A program made the position numbers and the translations under genes. Below, one piece after another: positions 25,621 through 33,751 of a DNA stretch of 64,000 nucleotides (position 1 is its first letter; each line of letters starts with the position of its first letter). The notes beneath the pieces were generated by a model. It did no database searches, was not told the origin of the DNA, and saw only the letters and a program-made list of their open reading frames with translations. This DNA is from JACKCP01 sp034007295. GTDB lineage: Bacteria; Desulfobacterota; Desulfobacteria; Desulfobacterales; JACKCP01. The DNA lies in assembly GCA_034007295.1 (NCBI GenBank), contig JAVERC010000002.1, positions 149,507-213,506 on the forward strand, read 5' to 3'.

Positions 25621-25780
25621 AGAAATAGTTTTATTTTAGCTGCTATTTGATTTTAAAAATAGTTATATTTATAATTTTTTCAGCGGTTTTTTTGAATGGA
25701 ACTATTATTAAATTCAATCTAGTAAGGATTTTTTGAATTAAAAATCTAAAGAAACTTATTTTTTAAAAAGAGTTTTGTTC

Positions 25781-25820
25781 AAAAAAATGGAGATTACTCT
25801 TTTAATAAGCATCTCCATTT
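25781..25820 (-). terminator. Intrinsic terminator of the phasin-like gene cluster
   Basis: On the minus strand AAATGGAGAT pairs with ATCTCCATTT over a 16-nt loop and runs into TTTTTTT, about 10 bases after the last phasin-like gene. Confidence 0.8.
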
Positions 25821-25829
25821 GATCAAAAT

Positions 25830-26339
25830 TTATTTTGGTACATCTTTTTGAGTTGGTTCAGTCGTTTTTAGAGCGGTTTTATTAATTTTTTCAGCTGCAA
25901 GTTCGTTTTCAAGATCTTTAATTTTCTTTTCAAAATCTTTCATGTCTTTTTCAACAGATTTTAATTTCTTTTCCTGATCTTTAATTTTTGAATCCTTTTG
26001 TGAAATCTGTTTTTTTTGCTTGTCAATTTCATCTTGGATTGTATTATATTTTTCTACAAGCTGATCATAAGCTTCTTTAGTTATAAAACCAAACATTTCA
26101 AGATAGCCAGAATAAGATGAATTAATTATTTCTGCAGAATTTTCAAATAAAGAAAAAAAGTTTGAAGTGTCAAACCCTTTCATCATAAAATCTTTTGATA
26201 TTTGAGAAGCTTCTTCAAAAAATTTCATCCCAGAGTTAAAGACTTCATTGAAATCTGAAGAAGGAAATAAAGAAGAACTTTCAGGCATCATAAAATTAAA
26301 ACCCGAAAAAAAATCACTGAAATTATTTTTTTGACTCAT
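25830..26339 (-). CDS. Phasin-like protein with C-terminal coiled coil
   Basis: 169 residues. The N-terminal half is Phe/Met/Ser-rich and amphipathic (FFSGFNFMMPESSS, SGMKFFEEASQISKDFMMKGF), with TKEAYDQLVEKYN in the middle. The last 70 residues form a Lys/Glu coiled coil and a short Thr/Pro tail. The middle segment and tail resemble proteins annotated as PHA-granule or PHA-synthase-associated, such as PhaE/phasin types. Third of three same-strand phasin-like genes. ATG 26339 follows GAGG. The granule role is inferred. Confidence 0.6.
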   Translation of the reverse strand: MSQKNNFSDFFSGFNFMMPESSSLFPSSDFNEVFNSGMKFFEEASQISKDFMMKGFDTSNFFSLFENSAEIINSSYSGYLEMFGFITKEAYDQLVEKYNTIQDEIDKQKKQISQKDSKIKDQEKKLKSVEKDMKDFEKKIKDLENELAAEKINKTALKTTEPTQKDVPK

Positions 26340-26360
26340 TGGTAAACCTCATTAATAAAT

Positions 26361-26630
26361 TTAATCTCCTGGAATAAGAGAAACAAGATAGGTCTCTAAT
26401 TGTTTTAAACCAGTTTCCATAGATTCTTTGAAGTCTGACTGGCTTTGGCGCATAAATTCAAACCATTCTTCAATAACTTTTTTTGAATCTTCAGGGAGAT
26501 TAGAATTAGTAATAAAAGCCTTGGTTAGATTTTCAGCCTGCTCCTGATACAGATTAATTACATTTACAGTATTATCAAAAGAGTTGGTATACCATTTTAG
26601 TATGTTTTTAAGCATTTCTGTCTGATTCAT
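26361..26630 (-). CDS. Small phasin-like protein
   Basis: 89 residues from ATG 26630 with AGGGGA before it. All-helical and amphipathic: LKWYTNSFDNTVNVINLYQE, LTKAFITNSNLPEDSKKVIE and EWFEFMRQSQSDFKESMETG. It shares the pattern of the neighbour at 26858: N...LPE...K.I.EW...(R/K)...DFK.S...... . Small amphipathic helical proteins of this type coat polyhydroxyalkanoate granules. No catalytic motif. Confidence 0.65.
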   Translation of the reverse strand: MNQTEMLKNILKWYTNSFDNTVNVINLYQEQAENLTKAFITNSNLPEDSKKVIEEWFEFMRQSQSDFKESMETGLKQLETYLVSLIPGD

Positions 26631-26669
26631 GAGTTTCCCCTGCAATTCTTAAATGTTTTGAAAAACAAT

Positions 26670-26698
26670 ATGAGTCCGGATTATAATGCGGACTCATA
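26670..26698 (-). promoter_or_regulatory. Hairpin between phasin-like genes
   Basis: ATGAGTCCG and CGGACTCAT are exact inverted partners around a short AT core, with the stem nearly continuous through GGATTATAATGC. It is followed on the minus strand by TATTGTTTTT, so it may partly stop or stabilise transcripts between the genes. Confidence 0.5.
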
Positions 26699-26720
26699 AA
26701 GATAAAGCAAATTAAATTAC

Positions 26721-26862
26721 TTAATAGCTCGTCGAAAATTGTCCTTTTGCCCATTTAGTTTTGTATTTTTTTAAATTAATTCATCAAAATGATTAACTAT
26801 TTAAAAGTTTAAATTTGTTACTTAAACTTGGGAAAAGTACTTATTTTCGGCAAAATGCTACT
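26721..26862 (-). repeat. Dispersed hairpin repeat, decayed copy
   Basis: It has the left-end pattern TTAATAGCTCGTCGAAAATTG with TTTTGCCCATTTAG, and the right-end ATTTTCGGCAAAATGCTA. The right end reaches 5 bases into the 3' end of the phasin gene at 26858. Confidence 0.6.
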
Positions 26863-27166
26863 TAGAATCGCTTTTTGCAGAACCTTTAGCAACTTTTACA
26901 GCAGAGTTGAAATATTCTTCCATTTTAGCAAAATTTTCATCAACGGATTTTTTAAAATCTTCGCGTCCTTTTTTAAATGCCAAAATCCATTCATTTATCA
27001 TTTTCTGTCCTTCTTCAGGGAGAATTGAATTTTTTGACAAAAATGTTTCAGCCATTTTTTCAGTTTGAGACTGCATCATGATCATTGCATTATAGCTGTT
27101 TTCAAAAGCAGTTTTTTGAAAATCTATCATTTGCTGCATCATTTTTGTTGGTTCCATTGTTTTCAT
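26858..27166 (-). CDS. Phasin family protein
   Basis: 102 residues, helical: MMQQMIDFQKTAFENSYNAM, QTEKMAETFLSKNSILPEEG and INEWILAFKKGREDFKKSVD with an Ala/Lys-rich tail. This is the usual shape of short phasins that bind polyester granules. A strong AAAGGAGG site precedes ATG 27166. It is first of the three phasin-like genes; no PHA synthase is in the window. A repeat copy abuts its 3' end. Confidence 0.75.
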   Translation of the reverse strand: MKTMEPTKMMQQMIDFQKTAFENSYNAMIMMQSQTEKMAETFLSKNSILPEEGQKMINEWILAFKKGREDFKKSVDENFAKMEEYFNSAVKVAKGSAKSDSK

Positions 27167-27416
27167 TTTTAAAGCCTCCTTTAAATAGAATTTTGGTATG
27201 ATTATTTTTTTGAGAATCTAAATTTAAGCCATGACTAAATTTTAATTAAAAAAAATAGTATGTCAAGATGTTTTTTTGCATTGCACAAAAAAGTCTTTAA
27301 AAATAATAAACAGTTATTTATAATAATAATTTTAAATAAGGAATTAAATAATATTCAATTATATTAATATATTGTTATTTAAAATCAAAAAAAGTTCAAT
27401 TTGATTGATTAATGCT

Positions 27417-27555
27417 TATAATATCAGGGATTGTTAGCCTTTGCAAAAAAGCAATTTTAAATTTATCGCTAAAAAAATCGATTGGGAATCGAAAGTTTTG
27501 TATTTTTAAAACCTAGATTGGGGAAAAATAAAATCTGTTTTCAATCTTTTTTTTT
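27417..27555 (+). promoter_or_regulatory. Promoter and structured leader upstream of argC
   Basis: A perfect TATAAT (27417-27422) begins a leader of about 190 bases. It holds three stacked inverted repeats: TTGC/GCAA (about 27441-27454), TCGATT/AATCGA (27478-27492, GGG loop), and AGATT...GAAAA with TTTTC-AATCT (27515-27547, a three-base bulge) followed by eight T. The last looks like an intrinsic terminator placed before the gene, as in attenuation. The rest of 27167-27618 is AT-rich; the phasin promoter must also lie in it. Confidence 0.45.
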
Positions 27556-27618
27556 TGTTATAGGGGAATGTCTTAAGAAAAATATTTAAATATTAATTTA
27601 TAAATTCTGGAGATATTA

Positions 27619-28656
27619 ATGATAAGGGCAGGAATTATTGGAGGCACAGGTTATACAGGTGCTGAGCTTGTAAGAATTTTAAGTTTTCATCCTGAAGCAG
27701 AGCTGACTTATATCACATCAAGGCAGTATGCCGGCCAAATTTTTTCAGATATTTATCCGTCTCTAAGAACCATTGCTGATATTAAAATTGAGCAATTTGA
27801 TCTAAATATAGCTTTGGAAAGATGCGATGTTGTATTTACAGCTTTGCCCCACAAAATTCCAATGGAAATAATTCCCTCTCTTGTGGACAAAAATATTAAA
27901 GTTGTTGATCTTTCAGCGGATTTTAGATTTAAGTCAAGAAATTTTTACGAAGATTTTTATTGTGAACATAAAGCACCTTCATATCTTGAAAAAGCTGTAT
28001 ACGGTCTTTGTGAAGTAAATTATGAGCAGATAAAAAATGCTTTTCTTGTAGGGAATCCAGGCTGTTATCCTACATGCAGCCTTCTTGGTATTATCCCTTT
28101 TATTAAATCTGAAAAAATCCATTGTGAAGATATAATAATTGATGCCAAGTCAGGAGTCAGCGGAGCTGGAAGAGGCCTTTCTGAAGGAACTCATTTTTGT
28201 TCGGTTGACGAGGGTTTTAAGGCATATAAGGTAATGTCTCACAGGCACAGGCCTGAGATAGAAGAAAAAATTGATGAAATTTCAAATAAAAATTCAAAAG
28301 TGTGTTTTACACCTCATCTTATTCCTGCTGTAAGAGGAATGCTTGCAACTATTTATCTTAAAACATGTGTAAGTACTTCTGAAGTTGAACTCAGGAAAAT
28401 TTTATCTGATTTTTACAAAAATTGTAAATTTGTAAGAATTTTACCTGAAGGCCAGTTCCCTGATATTAAGCACGTTTCAGGTACAAATTTTTGTGATATA
28501 GGAATGAAATATGATGCTTGTTCAGGTCGTTTAATTGTTGTATCAGCAATAGATAACCTTGTAAAAGGAGCTTCAGGTCAGGCGGTTCAGAATATGAATC
28601 TTATGTTTGGTCTTGATGAGACAAAGGGGCTGATGATCCCCCCACAGCCTGTATAA
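27619..28656 (+). CDS. argC: N-acetyl-gamma-glutamyl-phosphate reductase
   Basis: Third step of arginine synthesis: NADPH reduction of N-acetylglutamyl phosphate. 345 residues of the usual long type. NADP loop GIIGGTGYTGAELVRIL at the start, catalytic Cys in GNPGCYPT (about residue 149), KSGVSGAGRG, and the catalytic-region MSHRHRPEIE. Other arg genes are not in the window. Followed by folD after 23 bases, so the two are probably co-transcribed. Confidence 0.97.
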   Translation: MIRAGIIGGTGYTGAELVRILSFHPEAELTYITSRQYAGQIFSDIYPSLRTIADIKIEQFDLNIALERCDVVFTALPHKIPMEIIPSLVDKNIKVVDLSADFRFKSRNFYEDFYCEHKAPSYLEKAVYGLCEVNYEQIKNAFLVGNPGCYPTCSLLGIIPFIKSEKIHCEDIIIDAKSGVSGAGRGLSEGTHFCSVDEGFKAYKVMSHRHRPEIEEKIDEISNKNSKVCFTPHLIPAVRGMLATIYLKTCVSTSEVELRKILSDFYKNCKFVRILPEGQFPDIKHVSGTNFCDIGMKYDACSGRLIVVSAIDNLVKGASGQAVQNMNLMFGLDETKGLMIPPQPV

Positions 28657-28679
28657 AATTAAATTTAAGGATATAAATT

Positions 28680-29591
28680 ATGGAAGCAAAAATCATAAGT
28701 GGTACAAAATTGCGTGAAGATATTTTAAATGAAATTACAGAAAAAACTATTGAACTAAAAAATAAATATAATCGTCCCCCAGGGCTTGTTACAATTCTCA
28801 TAGGCAATAATCCTGCATCTGTTTCATATGTTTCATTAAAAATAAAAACAGCTGAAAGGGTTGGATTTAAGGAAATTCAGGAAAATTTAAGTGAAGATGT
28901 TTCAGAAACTGAACTTATCAATTTAATAGAAAAATATAACAATGATGAAACAGTAGATGGAATACTTGTTCAGCTGCCATTGCCAAAACATATTAATGAG
29001 GACAAAATTATAAATGCCATTGATCCAGATAAGGACGTAGACGGTTTTCATCCTGTAAATGTAGGTAAACTCATAATAGGTAAAAATGTTGTTTTTGCTC
29101 CTTGTACTCCGGCAGGAATTATAGAAATGATAAAAAGGTCAGGTATAGATACAAATGGAGCAGAAGTTGTTGTTGTAGGACGTTCAAATATAGTAGGGAA
29201 GCCAATAGCAAATATGATGCTTCAAAAGAATGAAGGAGCAAATTGTACTGTAACAATTGTTCATACAGCAACAAGAGATTTAAAGTCCCATTGCTTGAGA
29301 GCCGATATTCTTATTGTAGCTGCCGGAGTACCTGGTCTTGTAAAGCCTGAATGGGTTAAAAAAGGTGCTTGTGTAATTGATGTAGGGGTAAACAGGGTTG
29401 GAGAAAAGATAAGTGAAAAATCAGGAAGGAAAATTCCTGTATTAAAGGGCGATGTTGATTTTGATGAGATAAAAAAAATTGCAGGATGGATTACTCCAGT
29501 TCCTGGCGGAGTAGGGCCAATGACAATTGCGATGCTAATGAAGAATACTTTGAATTCTATGATTGCACGAGTAGAAAAAACCTCTGTTTAA
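28680..29591 (+). CDS. folD: Bifunctional methylene-THF dehydrogenase/cyclohydrolase
   Basis: Interconverts methylene-, methenyl- and 10-formyl-tetrahydrofolate. 303 residues with the catalytic YVSLKIKTAERVGF (Lys), VDGILVQLPLPKH, the NADP loop VVVGRSNIVGKP and the C-terminal PVPGGVGPMTIAMLM. The 10-formyl-THF it makes is used in purine synthesis and, in many sulfate reducers, in the C1 branch of the Wood-Ljungdahl route; the latter link is inference. Confidence 0.97.
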   Translation: MEAKIISGTKLREDILNEITEKTIELKNKYNRPPGLVTILIGNNPASVSYVSLKIKTAERVGFKEIQENLSEDVSETELINLIEKYNNDETVDGILVQLPLPKHINEDKIINAIDPDKDVDGFHPVNVGKLIIGKNVVFAPCTPAGIIEMIKRSGIDTNGAEVVVVGRSNIVGKPIANMMLQKNEGANCTVTIVHTATRDLKSHCLRADILIVAAGVPGLVKPEWVKKGACVIDVGVNRVGEKISEKSGRKIPVLKGDVDFDEIKKIAGWITPVPGGVGPMTIAMLMKNTLNSMIARVEKTSV

Positions 29592-29661
29592 ATTGACTTT
29601 TGATCAAAAGATATGCTAATTTTTTAAAATGCATATGAAAAACCTTAACTAAAGACTGATT

Positions 29662-30594
29662 ATGGCTGGCAAATATATAGTAAATATTATAAATGGCGGA
29701 AAAATAAGAACCCTAACATTTTCGGGGACGTTTGCAATCTCCTGTATAATTGGCATATTGATTTTTATTTCAGGGACATTGTTTTTGTCTTATGATTATA
29801 TTTCTGTTAAAAAGTCAGACTTAAAATTGTTAAATGCACAAAAGGACATTGAAAGAAAAAACGAGCTTATAGAATCTCAGAGAAACAGACTACACTATTT
29901 TGCAGAAGAAATAAATTTGATTAGAGAAAAGCTTGTAAAGCTAGATCAGTTAGAGGAAAAAATCAGGATAATTGCAGATTTAGGCAAAAAAAATGATAAA
30001 AACAGCGATGACAACGGTATTTTTGGCATAGGTGGAATTATGCCTGAACCTTTGGATTCAAGGATCAGCTTAGATAATTCTCATAGTTCACTTGTAAGAG
30101 ATATTAGTGAAAATTCTGATCTTCTTAAAGATATTTCTTCGGTAAAGATAGAAAGTATGGAAGAACTTTTAGGCTCCCTTGAAGCTAAAAGAAGTATGCT
30201 TGCTTCTACACCAGCAATAAGACCTGCAAAGGGATGGATAACATCCCCCTTTGGGTATAGGGAATCACCTTTTACAGGGAAAAAAGAATTTCATGAGGGT
30301 TATGATATAGCAAATAAACACGGGACGCCAATTTTTGCACCTGCAGACGGGATAGTTTCTTTTGTGGGCAAAAGAGGTTTTCTTGGCAATGCTGTGCTTT
30401 TAGACCACGGCCATGGAATAATTACAAAGTACGGCCATTTAAGTGAAGCACTTGTTAAAGCAGGACAAAAAGTTAAAAGAGGGCAGCAGATTGCGAAAAT
30501 GGGCAATACAGGAAGAAGCACGGGCCCTCATCTTCATTACGTCATATACCTTAATGGCAGACCTGTAAATCCTGAGAAATATATACTCGATTAG
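29662..30594 (+). CDS. M23 peptidase, membrane-anchored
   Basis: 310 residues: an N-terminal membrane segment (about 20-45, ISCIIGILIFISGTLFLSY), a periplasmic coiled coil (60-110), and a C-terminal M23/LytM domain. The zinc ligands are HEGYDIA (His and Asp) and GPHLHYVIY (HxH), with GILGNAV-type core AFVGKRGFLGNAVLLDHGHG. It should cut cell-wall peptide cross-bridges or act through its coiled coil as an amidase activator. A repeat copy starts 6 bases after its stop. Confidence 0.9.
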   Translation: MAGKYIVNIINGGKIRTLTFSGTFAISCIIGILIFISGTLFLSYDYISVKKSDLKLLNAQKDIERKNELIESQRNRLHYFAEEINLIREKLVKLDQLEEKIRIIADLGKKNDKNSDDNGIFGIGGIMPEPLDSRISLDNSHSSLVRDISENSDLLKDISSVKIESMEELLGSLEAKRSMLASTPAIRPAKGWITSPFGYRESPFTGKKEFHEGYDIANKHGTPIFAPADGIVSFVGKRGFLGNAVLLDHGHGIITKYGHLSEALVKAGQKVKRGQQIAKMGNTGRSTGPHLHYVIYLNGRPVNPEKYILD

Positions 30595-30600
30595 ATTAAC

Positions 30601-30749
30601 TAGTGATTGGCCTGAAACGAGAATTTTTTGTTCAGTTTAAGGAAAATGAAAAATTTAACTATTAGGATGCATTTAGTATTTTGAGGTTTAACTTTTTAAG
30701 TTGACTTTAGAATGGACAAAACAGGACGTTTTTATTCAGTAGCAAATTA
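30601..30749 (+). repeat. Dispersed hairpin repeat, copy 4
   Basis: Plus-orientation copy beginning TAGTGATTGGCCTGAAACGAG and ending near ATTCAGTAGCAAATTA. First of three same-direction copies within 780 bases. The 830-base non-coding stretch 30595-31425 is made mostly of these three copies. Confidence 0.85.
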
Positions 30750-30860
30750 AGCCTGTTTAACCTAGATTGAGCGTTTTAATTTTTTTAAATAATTTAGTAT
30801 CATTAAGGTTAAATCATGAGCCTCAACTTAAAAAAAATGAGTTTTAGGACAATTGCTATT

Positions 30861-31006
30861 TAGTGATTGGCCGAAAACGAGAATTTTTTGTTCAGTTCAA
30901 GGAAGATGAAAAATTTAACCGCAGGAATACATTTAGTATTTTGAGGATTAAATTTTGAATCTGACGCCGAAATGGACAAAAAAGGCCGTTTTCGTTCAGC
31001 AACTAA
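30861..31006 (+). repeat. Dispersed hairpin repeat, copy 5 (near consensus)
   Basis: 146 bases, TAGTGATTGGCCGAAAACG to CGTTTTCGTTCAGCAACTAA. Almost identical to the reverse complement of the copy at 2852. Its right half creates the false reading frame that begins at 30955. Confidence 0.92.
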
Positions 31007-31010
31007 ATAA

Positions 31011-31068
31011 CCTAAATTCTGCAAGTATACATTTGGACAAATTTACAAGGCAGAAAGCAGAATTTAGG
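31011..31068 (+). repeat. 12-bp perfect inverted repeat between hairpin-repeat copies
   Basis: CCTAAATTCTGC (31011-31022) returns inverted as GCAGAATTTAGG (31057-31068), with 34 bases between. It lies immediately right of copy 5 and is not part of the repeat consensus. It could be a small separate element or an operator. Confidence 0.55.
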
Positions 31069-31235
31069 TATAAAATTAAAATCTTAAAAACGGAGAAATT
31101 ATCTTTGTTTTTAAACACAATCTACCCGATAAGTTCCAAAAAAATCTACCTGACAGCCAAAAAATAATCCACAATTATATGCCTGCACCCTATTTTATAT
31201 TTCCTTTAAGTCTTTAAATATTATAAAAAATAAAT

Positions 31236-31374
31236 TAATGATTAGCCGAAAACGAAAATTTTGTTTCAATTCAAGTAAAAAATTTAACCTTTTGGAAACA
31301 GTTAATATTTTGAGGATTAAATTTTTAATTTGACTTTAGAATGGACAAAAAAGGCTGTTTTCGTTCCGCAAATA
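31236..31374 (+). repeat. Dispersed hairpin repeat, copy 6
   Basis: Plus-orientation copy from TAATGATTAGCCGAAAACG to GCTGTTTTCGTTCCGCAAAT. It ends about 50 bases before the GNAT-like gene; the in-frame codons upstream of that gene come from this repeat. Confidence 0.87.
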
Positions 31375-31425
31375 ATTAAAAAAAATATCTTTCATTTTTC
31401 TTATCACTATAAAATAGGAATTCCC

Positions 31426-32466
31426 ATGGACTATACAGTCTTAAAAAACAAGAAATACACACCAGACCTCAAAACAAAAATCATTCCATTTTCTCCTGAA
31501 TATGCAAAAGGAATAGCTGAGCTGACCTATTCTGTTTACAATGATTCATACCCTGCAAAATACTGGTATGACCAGGAACAATTAATAACCCTTCATGAAA
31601 AAGGCAATATACACAGCCTCATTGGGATTAATGAAAAAAATGAAGTAGTAGGCTGCATTGCCATGTATAAAAGCAGTGCTCCATATGAAAAGCTTAAGGA
31701 AGCCGGAATGATAATGACCGAATTTTCATACAGGGGTGCAAAACTTATTTCAGAACTTGCATCAGCAATGCATGATTATTTCAAACGTGAAAATTCCATT
31801 GAGGCAGTATACGGTGAGGCAGTATGCAATCATACAATAACTCAAAAAATGTCAGACTCTTCTGGATTTAAAGTTACAGCAGTTGAAGTAGCTCTTGTAC
31901 CGCCTTCTGACAGTATGGGAAAAGAGAACAGAATCAGTGAAAGAATTGCCTGTGTTTACTCCTGCTCTATAAAGGATAACAAAGACTTTGTTCCAGTTTA
32001 TCTGCCTGAGATTTATGAAAATATATTATCAGAGATTTACTCTTCCATTAATCTTAAAAGAAATCTGAAAAAAGATATAAATAAACCTGAAGAAACCAAA
32101 ACGATTTCAGAAATTGAAGAATATCCCGGACCAAAAGTCAAAAGAGTGAATATATCAAAAACAGGCACAGACTTTAAAACCTTTATTGAAAAATCAGTTA
32201 TAAATGGAGACTTTGAGGTTATTCAGGTTTTTATTTCACTTTCAAGGCACGGGGTAAATGATTTGTGTATGGAACTGAAAAAACACGGATTTTACTTTGG
32301 TGGAATAATGCCGGTCTGGTTTGGTGATGACGCAATACTTATGCAGAAAACTCCAGACCACTTCAATGAAATTAAAATTTATTCTGATATGGCCAAAAAA
32401 ATCCTCAACTTTTCAATTTCAGATTATAATGATTCTCAAAGGATAAAAAATGGAAAAAATTTATAA
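31426..32466 (+). CDS. GNAT-like acyltransferase protein
   Basis: 346 residues from ATG 31426 (AGGA site); upstream codons belong to a repeat. Residues 10-180 fit a GNAT domain of the kind often fused to HATPase anti-sigma-like domains: LTYSVYNDSYPAKYWYD, SLIGINEKNEVVGCIAMY, FSYRGAKLISEL, YGEAVCNHTITQKMSDSSGF and a late SERIACVY strand. Residues 230-340 form a second domain ending HGFYFGGIMPVWFGDDAILM that recurs in the next protein. Substrate unknown. The stop lies inside the next gene (17-base overlap), so the two are translated together. Confidence 0.72.
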   Translation: MDYTVLKNKKYTPDLKTKIIPFSPEYAKGIAELTYSVYNDSYPAKYWYDQEQLITLHEKGNIHSLIGINEKNEVVGCIAMYKSSAPYEKLKEAGMIMTEFSYRGAKLISELASAMHDYFKRENSIEAVYGEAVCNHTITQKMSDSSGFKVTAVEVALVPPSDSMGKENRISERIACVYSCSIKDNKDFVPVYLPEIYENILSEIYSSINLKRNLKKDINKPEETKTISEIEEYPGPKVKRVNISKTGTDFKTFIEKSVINGDFEVIQVFISLSRHGVNDLCMELKKHGFYFGGIMPVWFGDDAILMQKTPDHFNEIKIYSDMAKKILNFSISDYNDSQRIKNGKNL

Positions 32467-33751
32467 AAAAATCTTTTTCCCCTCAGATACAATACTTTCA
32501 GACTCTGTAAATTTTGTTGAAAAAAACTCTGTTGCTTTGGGATGCGACAAAAAAACAGCACTCAAACTAAGGCTTTCATGTGAAGAAATTATTTCAGCAT
32601 TATATAAAGATAACAAAAATTTAAATCCTGCTGAAATTTCAATTGAAAACAAAGCTGACAGAACTGTTCTTTCAATTAAAATTTCTCCACTTAGCCTTGA
32701 CTTAAAGGCATTTAATCTTGCATATAAGCCTGACCTTGAAAGTCAAAAAATAAATAATCTTGGCCTTGCCATTGCTTCAAGATATGTTGATGACTTTTCC
32801 ATGGAAGAACTTCAATTTGAAAAAATTCTTATAAATTTTTCGGTTAACAAAAAATATGAAGCAAAAATTAAAGACATTGAATCTCCGGGAGAAATCAATT
32901 TTTACAGGCTTGTAAAACCTTCCAGAGAACTGATAATGGAGTTTGGATCTCTTTTAAACAAGGTTTACAAAACATTTGATTTTTACCCTGATTTTTTTCA
33001 TCCCCAAAGACTTAATGATCTTTTAAGCTTTGGAGAACTTTCAGCAGTTATTTCAGTAAATGAAAACAACAAGGTTACAGGAGGTGCATTTGCCATTCCA
33101 ACAAGACCACAAATGCTTGAGTTTTTTGGTCCCTTTGTATTCAGTTTAAATAAAAAAAATGAAACAGCAAAAGACCTTGCCTGCCATTTGCTTGAAAAAG
33201 TTGCAAGGAAAAATTACAAGGGAGTTTTCTGTACTTTTTATGACAATTCATATTTTCCTGAAAAATATTTCATTCCCACAGGAAAAATCCAGAATAAAAA
33301 TCTGCAAAAAACCGCCTGGTATTTCCCGCTTTCAGATGATGAAGGAGGAAAAACATTTATCCATCCATCCATTAAGGATTATGTCTTAAACTCAATTGAA
33401 AAGCAGGATCTGCCCCGTGATATTCATATTATTGAAACTGATAGTGTTCCCGAAATAAAATCAAGTGTTCTTGCTTCAAAAATTTCAAGGCAGACCAAAA
33501 CTTCAGCAGTTAAAATACTTTTATCCGGCAGTGACTTTGAAGAAAATATCGATATACATATGGATTATTTCAAGGACCTTGGAATTGAAAACTTTACAGT
33601 TGACCTTGATCTCTGTGACAAATTTCAGGCTCTTGCTTCTCCGGTTTTAATAAAAAAAGGTTTTAAACCTTCAATTTTTCTTCCCTGCGGTGCAAAGGGA
33701 GACCTTCTAGTCATGAGCAAAACAATTTCTTTTACAGGAGATGAAAATTGA
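32450..33751 (+). CDS. HATPase_c_2-like domain fused to a GNAT-like region
   Basis: 433 residues. Residues 1-130 resemble the anti-sigma/RsbW-type HATPase fold: ALKLRLSCEEIISALYKDNK stands where the N-box is, and INNLGLAIASRYVDDF where the G-box helix is. The N-box Asn appears replaced by Ser, so ATP binding may be lost. Residues 145-290 look GNAT-like (LLNKVYKTFDFYPDFFHPQR, SAVISVNENNKVTGGAFAIP). The end, KGFKPSIFLPCGAKGDLLVM, matches the end of the preceding protein. It overlaps both neighbours (17 and 4 bases). Domain calls are by pattern only. Confidence 0.62.
   Translation: MEKIYKKIFFPSDTILSDSVNFVEKNSVALGCDKKTALKLRLSCEEIISALYKDNKNLNPAEISIENKADRTVLSIKISPLSLDLKAFNLAYKPDLESQKINNLGLAIASRYVDDFSMEELQFEKILINFSVNKKYEAKIKDIESPGEINFYRLVKPSRELIMEFGSLLNKVYKTFDFYPDFFHPQRLNDLLSFGELSAVISVNENNKVTGGAFAIPTRPQMLEFFGPFVFSLNKKNETAKDLACHLLEKVARKNYKGVFCTFYDNSYFPEKYFIPTGKIQNKNLQKTAWYFPLSDDEGGKTFIHPSIKDYVLNSIEKQDLPRDIHIIETDSVPEIKSSVLASKISRQTKTSAVKILLSGSDFEENIDIHMDYFKDLGIENFTVDLDLCDKFQALASPVLIKKGFKPSIFLPCGAKGDLLVMSKTISFTGDEN

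Noticed and set aside
30955..31167. 70-codon plus-strand reading frame
   Set aside because: It starts within the right half of a hairpin-repeat copy and continues through the 12-bp inverted repeat; no ribosome site and no protein-like composition.
31330..31425. N-terminal extension of the GNAT-like gene
   Set aside because: These codons come from the right end of a repeat copy; the ATG at 31426 has an AGGA site and the conserved domain begins after it.
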